This document shows positions 47,601-58,242 of a stretch of 64,000 bases of DNA, in pieces. This DNA comes from Oenanthe sinensis (taxonomy: Eukaryota; Streptophyta; Magnoliopsida; Apiales; Apiaceae). Both the position numbers and the translations under genes were made by a program. The DNA lies in NCBI GenBank assembly GCA_028671895.1, contig CM053802.1, forward strand, positions 1,360,631-1,424,630, read 5' to 3'. The notes below the pieces were generated by a model that worked only from the letters and a program-made list of their open reading frames with translations, had not been told where the DNA came from and ran no database searches. Numbering within the stretch: the stretch's first letter is position 1; every line of letters begins with the position of its first letter.

Positions 47601-50600
47601 GGAATTTTTGGAATATCTTATCGTAAAAAAATTAGCGGAATTTATTTAATATTCTTTTTTTGGATATTAGTAGGTAGAAAAGTCAACTTTACGTGGAAAA
47701 GTAACTTAGCAGCTAAGAGCGCTGGAAATTTAAGATGCAAATATCACAAAGTAGTTTCTAGTTAATTGATTGTGGTGGTTACACGTTATATCAAAAGGCA
47801 AAACGGTACTGCTTTTTGCTGACCACTTTCTACGCGTATTCTGCTTTTTTCAAAGTTTGTAATAAATGCTATTCTTGTCTATGGAATATAAATTCATTTA
47901 ATGCATATCCGCAGAGATTTCAGGCACAAAGCCTAGGGAGGACATCCTTTATAAACCCTCAGTTATCCGGGTTGGCTCAGAACGGGCAACCAGCCTTGAT
48001 CCAGAACACATTGGCACAACAACAGTGGTTGAAACAGAGGCCTGCAATGTCTTCACCTAACTCACCTTCATACCGTCTTCAGCATCAGAGGCAGCAACAA
48101 GCACTTATGCAGCAACAGATGGGTTCATCTTCTCAGATGCAGCAAAATTCTACCGCATTAAACCAGCAGCAGTTGTCCCAAATGGTACAGCAACAGCAAT
48201 CAGTGGGACACCTGCAGCTGCAGCAACAGCAACAAGCCATACCACCAGCTCAACAACAAATTTTGCATCATCAACAGCAGCAGTCTCCTAGGATGGCAAC
48301 ACCTGCTGGTCAAAAATCTCTAAGTCTAACTGGATCACAACCAGATGTTACTGCATCTGGAACAACTACGCCAGGTGGGAGTTCAAGCCAAGGGACAGAG
48401 GCAAGCAATCAACTTCTTGGGAAGAGGAGGATACAAGATTTGGTTTCACAGGTTGCTTTTATATGCTTTGTTTTTTACCCTGATCCACAACCTAAAACTA
48501 CCGTTTTAAGTTATTAGTTTTTTTTGGGCTATGGTCGAAAGGATGAAACGCCTTAATCTTTTTTACTTGATCGACTTCAGATTCTTCTAGCATAGAGATG
48601 GAAATGGGTCGGATCGGATTGGGTTTGGAAAAATCCCAATCCAAACCCGATCCCGATCCGAACTCGGAAAAAATCCAAAACCCGAACCCGATCTTACGGA
48701 TTTTGGATCGGATTCGGGTTTATCCGAAACCCGGAAATTGTTAGATAAAATCCGAAACCCGAACCCGAAACCCCGACCCAAAAATTCAGTATTTTTTTTA
48801 TAAAATATATAATTATATAACATATATGTATATTATGTTGTATTATAATATCTTATAAATTATGTGTCTCTCTCTCTCTATATATATAACATCGGATTTT
48901 TTTTGGGGTGTCGATTCGGTACACCTAAAATCCAAATTATTTCGAGTTTGAAAAATAAATCCAAATCCAAATACAAAATTGTGGGTTCGGTAAAATCCAA
49001 TCAGGTCAGAAGAGATCGAGTATCTATCAGATAGGATTATGTTGCCATCTCTACTCTAGCAATCCCGTTGTTAATCTTTTTCTTCATTGGAGAATGGAGA
49101 TACATCCATCTTAACTTAGTATTGATGAAGGTTGATACTGCCAACTTCAGGACTCTGATTTTAAATTTTTAATATATCATTGATCTCCATTTAATCGATT
49201 TCAATGTCATTTGGTGTTTAGGTGGACCCACAAGCAAGGTTGGACCCTGAAGTGGAAGATCTACTCTTGGAACTTGCAGATAACTTTATTGATTCAGTAA
49301 GGCTTGCTTAATTTAACTTCAAAATTGTGGTGTACATCTATCCATATTAGTGACTAGATATGCAAATTTTGTAACTTGGGAAGTGGATGAAACTTACTTA
49401 AAAAAGTCACATTTGAGAATCTAGCAATCAACTAGCAAATTTAGATATTAAATATAATGTTCAAATGTATCAAAATATTATTATTAACATAATCGTACTT
49501 CGAACTATGGTTCTATTTTAGATTAAAATATATGTGCACTAAATTAAATAATTTAAGAGTTAATTACAAAATGCATCCCTTTGGTTTGGGCAATTGCATT
49601 TTTAGTCCAATACTTTAGATAATTGCAGTGTGCATCCCACAACTATTTTGGGTGCTGTACTTTACACCTTTCCGTTAAAATGTCAGGGGTAGTTTAGGAA
49701 ATTATGCACCCTTTCCGTTAAAATGTTAAGGGTGGTTTAGGAAATTAAAAATATTTAATTATAATCAGACCTTTATTTAAGCTTTTGACCCTCTAAACAA
49801 TATTTTCTGGAAAAATTTGAATAACGAAAGTTGTAGAGGACGAAAAGATCTTTTCAAAACAATAAGGCTCAAATTTTTCAGGATTATAACGAAATTGGAA
49901 TTAAATAAAACCTACGCTTAATGAATTTGTAAATTCTTTTTGACCATCTAAACGATATTTTCTGAAAAAATTTAAACAACGAAAGTTGTAGAGAACGAAA
50001 AGGTCTTTTCAAAACAATAAAGTTCAAAATTTTTGGGGGAATAAAATAAAACAACGCTTAATAAATTTGTAAATTAAAAAATTAGTTCTAAATATTTTTT
50101 ACTATTTGAGAATAGTTCAAAACATAATATGAGGAAACATCATGAACGAAATTTATAAACAATTAAAAATGATTCCGGAATAATAAAAAATCATCGAAAT
50201 CCGAATTGAATTGAATTTATTATGAATTTTACAAGATTACTAATTTTGTAATTTATTTAAAAAATTATAACAATGATTCAGAAAATTTTGAAGCTTATTG
50301 TTTTGAAAAGATCTTTTCGTCTTCTACAACTTTCGTTCTTTAAAATTTTTCAGAAAATATCGTTTAGAGGGTCAAAAGCTTAAATAAAAGTCTGATTATA
50401 ATTAAATATTTTTAATTTCCTAAAATACCCCTAGTATTTAACGGTAAAGGTGCAAAGTGCAGCGCCCAAAATAGTTGTGGGATGCACACTGCAACTATCG
50501 AAAGTATTGGACTAAAAATGCATCTGGCCCAAACCAAAGGGATGCATTTTGCAATTAACTCATAATTTAATTTATAGTCTGTATTCAAAGTTGAAAAAAC

Positions 50601-52975
50601 AAACATTCTCCTGATCAGCACGGGGTACACAAAATTCATGTGAATTGTGATTGGATTTGTTAAGATTGTTGCAGACGAATGGTAAGTAAGTGCTTTTCTT
50701 CAATAGATGGATTTTTCATGCACGTTTGTATTTCATATTTTTTTTTGTAATTGTAGTGCATTTGACAGTCTAGAAACACCAAAATAATATTCACCACTAC
50801 ACAAATCAATTTTGTTGTGATGTGTATTATGCATGCTTCTGCGCAATTACATTGTGTTACAAAGTGCATTCTAGCTCCAACGGGAAAGTCAGAAAACATA
50901 AATTTACAAGTTATAATCATGATCAATGTGGCGTCTCAAAATAAACATTCATTGTTGTGGCTTTTGCAGGTTGCTTCATTTGCATGCACTTTGGCAAAGC
51001 ACCGTAATTCTTCAACAGTGGAGTCTAAAGATGTATTGCTACACTTGGGTATGTGCTGCATCTGAGTTAAATTATATATATTTGTGTGTATTTGTTTAGT
51101 AGTATTCAACCCTAATGCGGTGTCATTCTCAATTCAGAATGGTTATTTTATAGTGTCACTTTTATGAAATGTTTCCACATATTGGAGGGAGTATTATTTT
51201 ATAGGTTTACAACTTAATCTGATGCAATTTGAGATGAGTTACTTATATTCTTAATAACTATATTTTTAGATATAACTTAAGCGTCTACACAAACATTTAT
51301 ACTCCGGGTAATTTCATCTATATAATGCTGCTTTTCTGTGCTGTGGTTTTATCTTTCGCATATTTTGTGTTTTTCTATCTGGTGATAGTGTGATACTACG
51401 TCCAACACTCCAACTCTACTTTAATTTTTTTCCCTTGTCTCTAATAAAAGCTTACTTGATGTTGTCCCTCTCGCTCTAGAACTGTGTGTGTGTGTGTGCG
51501 TGAGGGAGGAAGGAGGGAAAAATTGTGTGTAATGCATTTCTTCTTCTTCTCCCTTTTTTTCTTTTTAATATTTGCGCCTTCATAATGAAATTTGAGAGTA
51601 TTTTAACTTGAGGTTATTGTGGTTTCGCATTCATATAAAAAGTTTAGCATTAAAAATTCTCATCCTCAACTTTTGTGGTAATATTGTTTTATCTTTGTTG
51701 GATCTGTAGTCGCTCAATGTGTTAGAGGTATCTCTAGGATCTCAGTATTTTTTACGTGGATCACACGTTTCTAGACTGAATTTGGGTCATGTAACCATTC
51801 CATATACTAACTACAACATGAATATATATCTGATCATTTTTATGATCTCAAAATTACTTGTAGAAAATAGGAAGTTAACTTGTCCCTCTTTCCCCACTTG
51901 GTGAATTTATACTTGGTTGAAGATGAGATGTGGAAACAAATTTGGTCGCATTCCAAAATCAGAAATTTACAATATTTTACGATTGATTAGTATTTATACT
52001 TGTATTGCATGGATTGACCCTCCATTTTTTCTTACTGTGCAGAAAAGAATTATGGTCTGACTATTCCTGGGTACTCAAGTGAAGAGGGGAAGCACCAAGA
52101 AAATGATGTAAGATCTAAGTTCAGAATATCTTTCACTAGTACAATAGTTAGCTTTTTATCACCATGGGACACCATAAATAATTGAAAGATTTAGGCAACT
52201 ACCTTATGAATATACATTGGTGCTAGTGTTTATATTTCCAAACTTTGGCCGGACAAGTAGTAATCATCTTGCTCCATTGGGTATATATTAAAGGTGAACT
52301 TGGTTGTCAGTTGTACAGTTTTGCAGGAATCATCATTCTTCGTCTTTTGACATACTCTTTTTGTTTCACATTTCTATTCCTTTGTCAAGTCACTATGTTA
52401 GAATGATAAGCCGTTCATTTTGAACATTGTATGCAATATAGTAGCTTGCAATTAAAAAAATTATTTCAAGGAAGCATTATTGATATTAGGCTTGATTATA
52501 CTTGCAGTCATCAAGTCATGCCCAAAAAATTCGTCTCGATAAGGTGAACTCTCTTTTTACCTTCAGCATTGTCTAATTCTCTCATTTGAATCTATTACTT
52601 GCTGCAACAACTATTGATTTAGATAAGCTCTATTAACTCAGATACGCTCGTTGATGGAATCCTCAAACTCTGGCACAAACGATGCTAACGAGGTGACTGG
52701 ACAGAGGAGCAGCAACTCTGTGGGTGCCAACCAATTGATGAGGCCTTCTAGTTCATCAGATCAGTTGGTTTCTCAAGTGCAGCAGCAACAGATAAAAAGG
52801 TTCGATTACAACACATGTGTGTTCATAGTCATATTTCTAGTTATTAAGTAGAACTTCATAATATTTTAAACGGGAAAAAGGAGGGGGGGGGGGGTATTAG
52901 AGGATTCAGAGCTATGTTAATTTTATAACATGAGTGTTTAATCTCTGTTGCAGGTTTGGTACATTGGACGAGTGA
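44602..52975 (+). CDS. TAF12B: TBP-associated factor 12 (TAF12, TAF12b/EER4-like)
   Basis: Histone-fold subunit shared by TFIID and SAGA, pairing with TAF4; the Arabidopsis b form (EER4) affects ethylene responses. Nine exons, 44602-45213, 45997-46218, 47915-48451, 49222-49296, 50970-51048, 52043-52107, 52508-52543, 52642-52799 and 52954-52975, give 601 residues with consistent phase. The first 440 residues are low-complexity Q/N-rich; many glutamines use CAA/CAG runs, with blocks such as QQQQQQFNLQQQNN. The histone fold starts near NQLLGKRRIQDLVSQVDPQA (about residue 440), continues through DPEVEDLLLELADNFIDS and FACTLAKHRNSSTVESKDVL, and ends near GLTIPGY. A serine-rich tail with QLMRPSSSSDQLVSQ follows, as in the b-type family. 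The last coding exon is only 22 nt. Introns 2, 3 and 4 each contain a transposon. Confidence 0.95.
45733..45828. repeat. 48-bp tandem duplication in TAF12 intron 1
   Basis: Units at 45733-45780 and 45781-45828 begin tatattgagact and end with the acacgtggaa block; they differ at two or three positions. Confidence 0.85.
46876..47268. mobile_element. hAT-like MITE (CAGGGGCGGACC termini) in TAF12 intron 2
   Basis: 393 bp, beginning CAGGGGCGGACC and ending GAGTCCGCCACTG. Flanks tcttgaat (46868-46875) and tcttgact (47269-47276) match at 7 of 8 positions. The interior is AT-rich and non-coding. Same family as 55291-55568. Confidence 0.85.
48593..49053. mobile_element. hAT-like element in TAF12 intron 3
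   Basis: 461 bp, beginning TAGAGATGGAAATGGG and ending TTGCCATCTCTA. Flanks ttctagca (48585-48592) and ctctagca (49054-49061) match at 7 of 8 positions. The left half is a reiteration of ccgaacccgatccg-like motifs, as in the elements at 29891 and 31162. Confidence 0.87.
49557..50561. mobile_element. Mutator-like (MULE) non-autonomous element in TAF12 intron 4
   Basis: 1005 bp with long terminal inverted repeats (left arm about 49557-49880, right arm about 50280-50561). Both start GAGTTAATT[A/G]CAAAATGCA from their outer ends and are flanked by a perfect 9-bp duplication ATAATTTAA (49548-49556 and 50562-50570). The 9-bp TSD plus long TIRs are diagnostic of Mutator-like elements. A part of the arm (the block with cgaaagttgtagag) is repeated again at about 49939-50036. 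No transposase ORF. Confidence 0.93.
52883..52894. repeat. G12 homopolymer in TAF12 intron 8
   Basis: Twelve consecutive G between exons 8 and 9 of TAF12, about 85 bp after the donor site. Confidence 0.9.
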
Positions 52976-54477
52976 TCGAACTGGGTAATTGCGTGAAGTT
53001 TTTCACAATGGTGGCTTGGAGTTTGACATTTCTTGTTCAGTTGTTGGATTGTAATAAAAAATCAGCTTAATGAAGCTAAACTGCCTAGTTCTGGGTGCGA
53101 TAGTAACAGGGATATGCTCCTGTGGATATTAAATATAAAGTTGCGGGTTTATACTTATTTGCTTAATTGCCTTGTTAGACTTGTTCTTATCGTACAAGTT
53201 TGCCTGCCAGGCCTCGTGCTTTTTTAGAAAAAACTTTTAAAAATTATGCTCTTGTAACGGTATTGTTTGTGTTTTTAATTATTCTTACGGTGGTAAGATA
53301 TATATATCTATTAAACCCCCGTTGCCACCTTAACTAGGAGGATAGCTGTGCCCTGTGCCCTGTGCCTGTGCCTGTGCAACCCCCTCCCCTTCCTATATTT
53401 TCTTCTGTTGGGTTTGGATTTGATTGTGGGTCTGGTTCGGATGAGATAGGTTTCTGTATTGTGGTGGAAATCAGTTTTTTGGGAAAACTAGACCAGGAGA
53501 AATGTGGGACGACTACAGGAAGAAACAGACCATGTGATATTGGATTTCCATCTCAATGCTCTCTCGTACAAGTTAACCACACCCTGAATGCAGATACCAC
53601 CAGTTACTATTAGTTATGGTTGTTGAGTTATGCTTTCGATGCACAATATATTGGTTAAATCTTACTGTATGCCAATATTTTTATTTAAAAAATAATATAT
53701 ACAAGTATTTTTTTTCTTTTTAATTTGAAACTACGTGCACGAGTTAGTAAACACGGGTAACATAACAGATTTCTTGGATACTGCATTATTTCAATATTGT
53801 TTATCTCCGTCATCACAAGTATCTTGTGCTTAGTAGAGCTTCACCCCTACTTATAATTGCCATGTAGGTAATGGAGGTATGGCGATTTGTACACGTGCAC
53901 AGAAAATAGATGACAATTAAGTGATCTGAAACGTTTTATAAATAGAATTAGCTATGAAATAATGGATTGTGCATCGACAACTCTTCCACACTTTATTTTT
54001 ATGAAACCTAAATCTCTATCATAAAAATTTTACACTCAATATTTTTAAAATCTTTCGATGCTACTTGTATTATTTTTATTTATTTATTCCGTTGCCCAAA
54101 AGTCCCAACCAACGAGAGGTCCACAACATTATAATTCATGCCATCCTTAACTTATAAAGAACACATTAATTACTGTATAATTCAGGTCACCCTTCTCGGA
54201 TGCTAACCGCATCGGATAATTAAGCATATATGCATCTGGGATGATATCACATGATTAAAAATAGCCCATAGAATTAAAACATTAAAATCGCTTGTGCAGT
54301 ACACGAAGACATTCACACAAATGTACCGAGTGAGCTAAGCTAGCATTATCAAATAAAGCTAGATTTCCCCCTCAGTTCTGAATGACCAGCATACCATTAT
54401 TTAACAAGGAAAAAGAAATAACTAAAACAAGCATAACCGACAATCACACACACACACACACACACACACATAGACAT
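52976..54477. other. intergenic, TAF12 3' UTR and LEA 3' flank
   Basis: Probably includes the TAF12 3' UTR to about 53300. A tgtgcc-type minisatellite lies at about 53347-53376 and a CA microsatellite at about 54447-54470, just below the LEA stop. No gene supported; the short ORF at 53362-53613 has no recognisable features. Confidence 0.6.
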
Positions 54478-54967
54478 TTAGTCGGTGCGAGTGGTTGTAG
54501 TAGTCTTGTCCTCATTAGCCGCCCCGCCCATGCCAAGCGTATTCTTAACAGCTTCAGTAGCACCCTGAGCCATGCCCTTCACTTGCTCAGCTGCAGAAGA
54601 CATGAGCCCACCAGTCTTGTCTTTGGCTGCCTGACCAGTTTCACAACTCTTGTCCCTGGCCGCACCAGCCTTGTCCGATACATAGCTTCCTGTCTGGTCC
54701 TTGGACTCCACAGTTCGGTCTCTTGCAGATCCAGCCATTTCTGAAGCCTTGTCCTTGGCTGCTTGGGCCTTGTCCCTTACTGCATCAGCCATCTGCCCTG
54801 TCTTCTCCTATTACACACATACATGCACAATCATTATCACTATATATAAAATATATGCATAAACTATTAATATTTCGAGATTTACATTATAGATGTATAT
54901 ATATGTGTACCTGAGCATGGCCTTTGGCTTCACCGGCCTTGTAGCTCTGATCTTGATGAGATGCCAT
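54478..54967 (-). CDS. Group 3 (LEA_4) late embryogenesis abundant protein, LEA7-like
   Basis: Small, very hydrophilic, disordered stress protein; LEA_4 proteins form amphipathic helices on drying and protect membranes or enzymes. Two exons, 54911-54967 and 54478-54807, give 128 residues. It opens MASHQDQSYKAGEAKGHAQ, then EKTGQ, followed by 11-mer-like repeats rich in A, K, D, E, T (DKAQAAKDKASEMAGSARD; AARDKSCETGQAAKDKTG) and a TTTTTRTD tail. No signal peptide, so cytosolic. It is shorter than Arabidopsis LEA7 (about 170 residues), mainly by fewer repeats. A TATA box and an ACGT-core ABRE/G-box lie upstream, in keeping with ABA and drought control. It is head-to-head with the LEA-like gene at 56682. 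Confidence 0.93.
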
Positions 54968-55095
54968 TGATGATATTTTGTCGGTGAAATGAGCTTGATA
55001 AAAGATGAGTGTAAGTTGCGAGATGTGAAAATGTTTTGATAAGTATTTGAAGATTGAATAATGTTTTGATGGAAGGAGGTTAGTTTGCATGGCCT

Positions 55096-55102
55096 TATAT
55101 AA
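55096..55102 (-). promoter_or_regulatory. TATA box of the LEA7-like gene
   Basis: TATATAA within the palindromic cttatataag, about 130 bp upstream of the start codon (54967), leaving room for a leader of about 100 nt. Confidence 0.75.
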
Positions 55103-55127
55103 GCCCTGCAAGTGTTTTTTAAGCAGG

Positions 55128-55137
55128 GCACGTGTCC
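55128..55137 (-). promoter_or_regulatory. ABRE / G-box upstream of the LEA7-like gene
   Basis: GCACGTGTCC on the + strand (GGACACGTGC on the gene strand) contains the CACGTG G-box and the ACGTGTC ABRE core, about 30 bp upstream of the TATA box. This is the binding site of ABF/AREB bZIP factors. Confidence 0.75.
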
Positions 55138-55290
55138 TCAACTCTGATGCATGTAAGGACACGCGGCGATTACTTGTTAGGTATGGCAATACATTGAATT
55201 ATTTATTATTCGAAACAACTTTATTTTACTAATTAAGCGCCGTGGAGGATAAGAACAGTGGCTTTATAGCATGCACCCAGCACCGATATC

Positions 55291-55568
55291 CAGGGGCGGA
55301 CCTACCCGACGCTTAGGTCTTGGCCCATTCTCAAATTTTGAAATTAAGTTAATAGTGTCATAATTTCATTGTTAAATATAGTTTGCTTGACTGGTTTTAT
55401 GAATTTTTTCATCACTATAACCGGTGTTCGAGTCCCTTCACTAACATATATTATTTATTTACGTATTAACTATGTTAAAGATGTATGTGACCCTCCCATT
55501 TATTTACATATTAAATATGTTAAAGATGTATGTGACCCTGATATATGAATTTTTTTTAATCCGCCACG
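55291..55568. mobile_element. hAT-like MITE (CAGGGGCGGACC termini)
   Basis: 278 bp, beginning CAGGGGCGGACCTACC and ending AATCCGCCACG. Flanks ccgatatc (55283-55290) and ccgatgtc (55569-55576) match at 7 of 8 positions. It sits in the spacer of the divergent LEA pair. Confidence 0.78.
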
Positions 55569-56681
55569 CCGATGTCACAGCTTGACTTTGGTGAAATCAG
55601 CTTCTTCAAATTATTTTAATTTCAAAGTATATTATTAAATCACCGTATGCATTTAGATATACTTTTCATTTCATATCGTAATTAAGAACAAATTAAGAAT
55701 ACATGAAAATTTATACATTCATTCAAAATAAATGTATTTAAGTGGCTACTCGTTGGTTTTATTTAGTGGTGGTCCCTGTGGTGCATGCATGATAGGAAGA
55801 TGCCTCTGGATGAGACACGTATCATCTTACCTGCCACGCGCCAGAACCATAGTGTTAAATGCTGCTACGTACAACTATGAAGCTATAAAACTTTTTATTT
55901 TTATATATGTACGTATATAGCTAGTGGTTTTTATAATTGTATCTAATTGTGATAAACATTATCCTCTTTTCTTTTTTTGAACAAATATTCATTATCCTTT
56001 TGAGGTGACATATTATATTATAATTTTACATTTGGGGGACTTTGAGTTATTTTGTGATTTTCTTATATTTGTTTGATTTTAAAAGGGTATATTTTATGCT
56101 TAGCAAAAAAAAGGTATATTTTATTTGATAAACTAATTTAAAAATCGTCGAGATTGTGGTATAACACGTTTAAACCAAATCTTGTTTCAATCAACTTTAT
56201 TTAAAATAATAATGCAAGTACTTTTTCTTTTTTTTGGACAAACAATTCTAAAATTTTAATAGCTTAATTTAAAGGCTTTTAGATGAGTGCTGTATTTTGT
56301 AATTTGAAAGTAAATCACTTTGTATAATCGAGTAAAACCTACAATTTAAATCAAGAAATATTTACGATTCTGACTAAGACATCTGATCAAACACTAAAAT
56401 TAACGATTCTGTAAGGATGGCAACATTTGATTAGGTTATTACAGGAAAATTTGTACATAAATGGATAATTAGCATATTTCTGTTTTTGACCGAGCAAAAC
56501 GGTGATTATGTGCTTGACATGTGTTAGAATGCGCACGCTGTGAGGTATGCTTTCATTACTTCAAACTGTGGGTATATGCGTGTGCTATGCTCTACATTTA
56601 TATGCATATATAGAGCTAGAGTTCACATATGTTAAGAAAGCTGAAGAATTTTAGCTCGTTTTTCCTATGTTGAGAAAGAAA

Positions 56682-56978
56682 ATGGCAAGCCACGACACCA
56701 TGTACAGCTCTGATGGTGCTGCAGGACAAGCTCAGGTGATCCGCTCCAAATAATATTAATCCTTGACAATTCAGATCATATAAACAAACGCGCGCGTGTG
56801 TGTGTGTCTTTTGTTGTTGTTGAATGCTTGATTGCACCTGTTTGATCTTATTGTTCCCGTAAATAACTTCTTAATCAAATATATGTATCGATTATCGTAA
56901 ACAGTTGAGGAGGGACGACCATACGGCTCAACCTGCTAGCCAAAACACTAATTTCCTTAACCAGGTGCACATCTATCC

Positions 56979-57025
<47 letters not shown>

Positions 57026-57285
57026 AAAATCTTCAAGTAATCGTCGCTTGTCACAAATGCATATACATCTTATTGAATTGGCAGACGGGAGAACAAGTGA
57101 AAACAATGGCGCACGGAGCAGCCGATGTAGCATCAGGAGCAGTCCAGGGAACAATTTTCCTGGCACAAGGAACTGCTGCTGGAGCAGCCAATGTTGCTCA
57201 AAGTGCTTCTGATATTATGAGGAATACTTTCGGAGGAGCCTCCAATCCCTCTTCTGCTGCAAATCACAGCGGCAAACAATCATAA
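56682..57285 (+). CDS. small LEA-related protein
   Basis: Three exons, 56682-56735, 56905-56964 and 57085-57285, give 104 residues. It opens MASHDTMYSSDGAAGQAQ, has a short polar middle (RRDDHTAQPASQNTNF) and a C-terminal half of A/G/Q-rich helix-forming sequence (VKTMAHGAADVASGAVQGTI, AAGAANVAQSASDIM) ending HSGKQS. No signal peptide or membrane segment. It resembles the Arabidopsis LEA-related protein neighbouring LEA7 (At1g52680, from memory). The first intron falls after 18 codons at QAQ|, almost where the LEA7-like gene is split after 19 codons at HAQ|, suggesting common descent of the divergent pair. Intron 2 contains an (ATCT)n microsatellite. Function beyond stress-associated LEA-like role is unknown. 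Confidence 0.85.
56979..57022. repeat. (ATCT)n microsatellite
   Basis: About eleven perfect tetranucleotide units in intron 2 of the LEA-related gene, starting some 15 bp after the 5' splice site. Confidence 0.92.
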
Positions 57286-58242
57286 TTCTCCTACTTCCTG
57301 ATTTAGTTCATCAGGCCACATACCATCTTTTATCAGTTTAATCTTTGTATCTCTCAATAAAGCGGTTGTAGTTCTCTCGTACGTATATTGATTAATAAAT
57401 CCACATAAAACTGCTATTCGCAATTTACTGTCTATTCACATCTCCGCAGTTAATTTATTTGGACAGAAACACATGTAGAAAAATACAAAAGAGTAACTGT
57501 ACCAACTTTTAAGAATTTCTTTAACCTGAATTTGCACAGTTTGATGCAGTTTCCAGTCAAATTAACTTCAACACCATACATCATGAAATTTCATAAACTA
57601 TCGACCCATAGATTACTAAACTTAGAAGTTCACCACTTCTACCCAGACTAACTTGGCCATCAACACCTCATAAAAAGAGATTTCGCGGCCCATTGTCTGT
57701 ACTCTGAATACATCTAAATAAAACTATGGTTCTTGTCACGGAGATGATACTCAAAAACAATCATTATATCATGTAGTTTCTGAGTTTATAATCTCGCATT
57801 AACAAATGCTTACTTATACTGTTATACATCAGTTATCCGATATGAGATCAGTAACCAGTGTCTAACAGTCTAATGTAGAACATGATATCGTATTTTTTCC
57901 TAGCTAGTCTATATAGAACAGCAGGGCAAGGTTAGCACACTGCAAAGTCTGCAATTACAAGTAATGTGCAAATACAAGTAACGTAATAGAATGTCTAAAT
58001 ATTGATATTTCTACCAATCATCCGAGTGGTTGTATAAGATTACTGCTTGATGAATATTCTAGTACAAAATTGGATTCCTCGGCAAAAAAATGGATACAGA
58101 GCCAAGTCGAACACTTTTCTGGTCTAAAACCAGTGATATACCCCATTCTATAGTACGGAAAGGGGGAAGGATCCATCTACAAAATTAAACTTGTAACATG
58201 ATTTAAGAGTTTCCCCTCATCTAATTCTTGCTTTGAATATCT
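57286..58242. other. intergenic between convergent genes
   Basis: Holds the 3' UTRs of the LEA-related gene (+) and of the membrane protein gene (-). No gene or element recognised. Confidence 0.65.
57356..57361 (+). terminator. polyadenylation signal of the LEA-related gene
   Basis: AATAAA about 70 bp after the stop codon at 57285, followed by a T/G-rich stretch. Confidence 0.65.

Larger units (their letters stand above)
54968..56681. other. shared upstream region of the divergent LEA genes
   Basis: The 1.7-kb bidirectional spacer. It contains the LEA7-like TATA box and ABRE, a hAT-like MITE at 55291-55568, an ABRE-like GACACGTA at 55813-55820 and a TATA-like catatatagag at about 56605-56615 for the rightward gene. 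Confidence 0.6.

Noticed and set aside
51181..51195. Possible Stowaway end (ggagggagta) in TAF12 intron 5
   Set aside because: No opposite TIR within several hundred bases upstream, so it is not a supported element.
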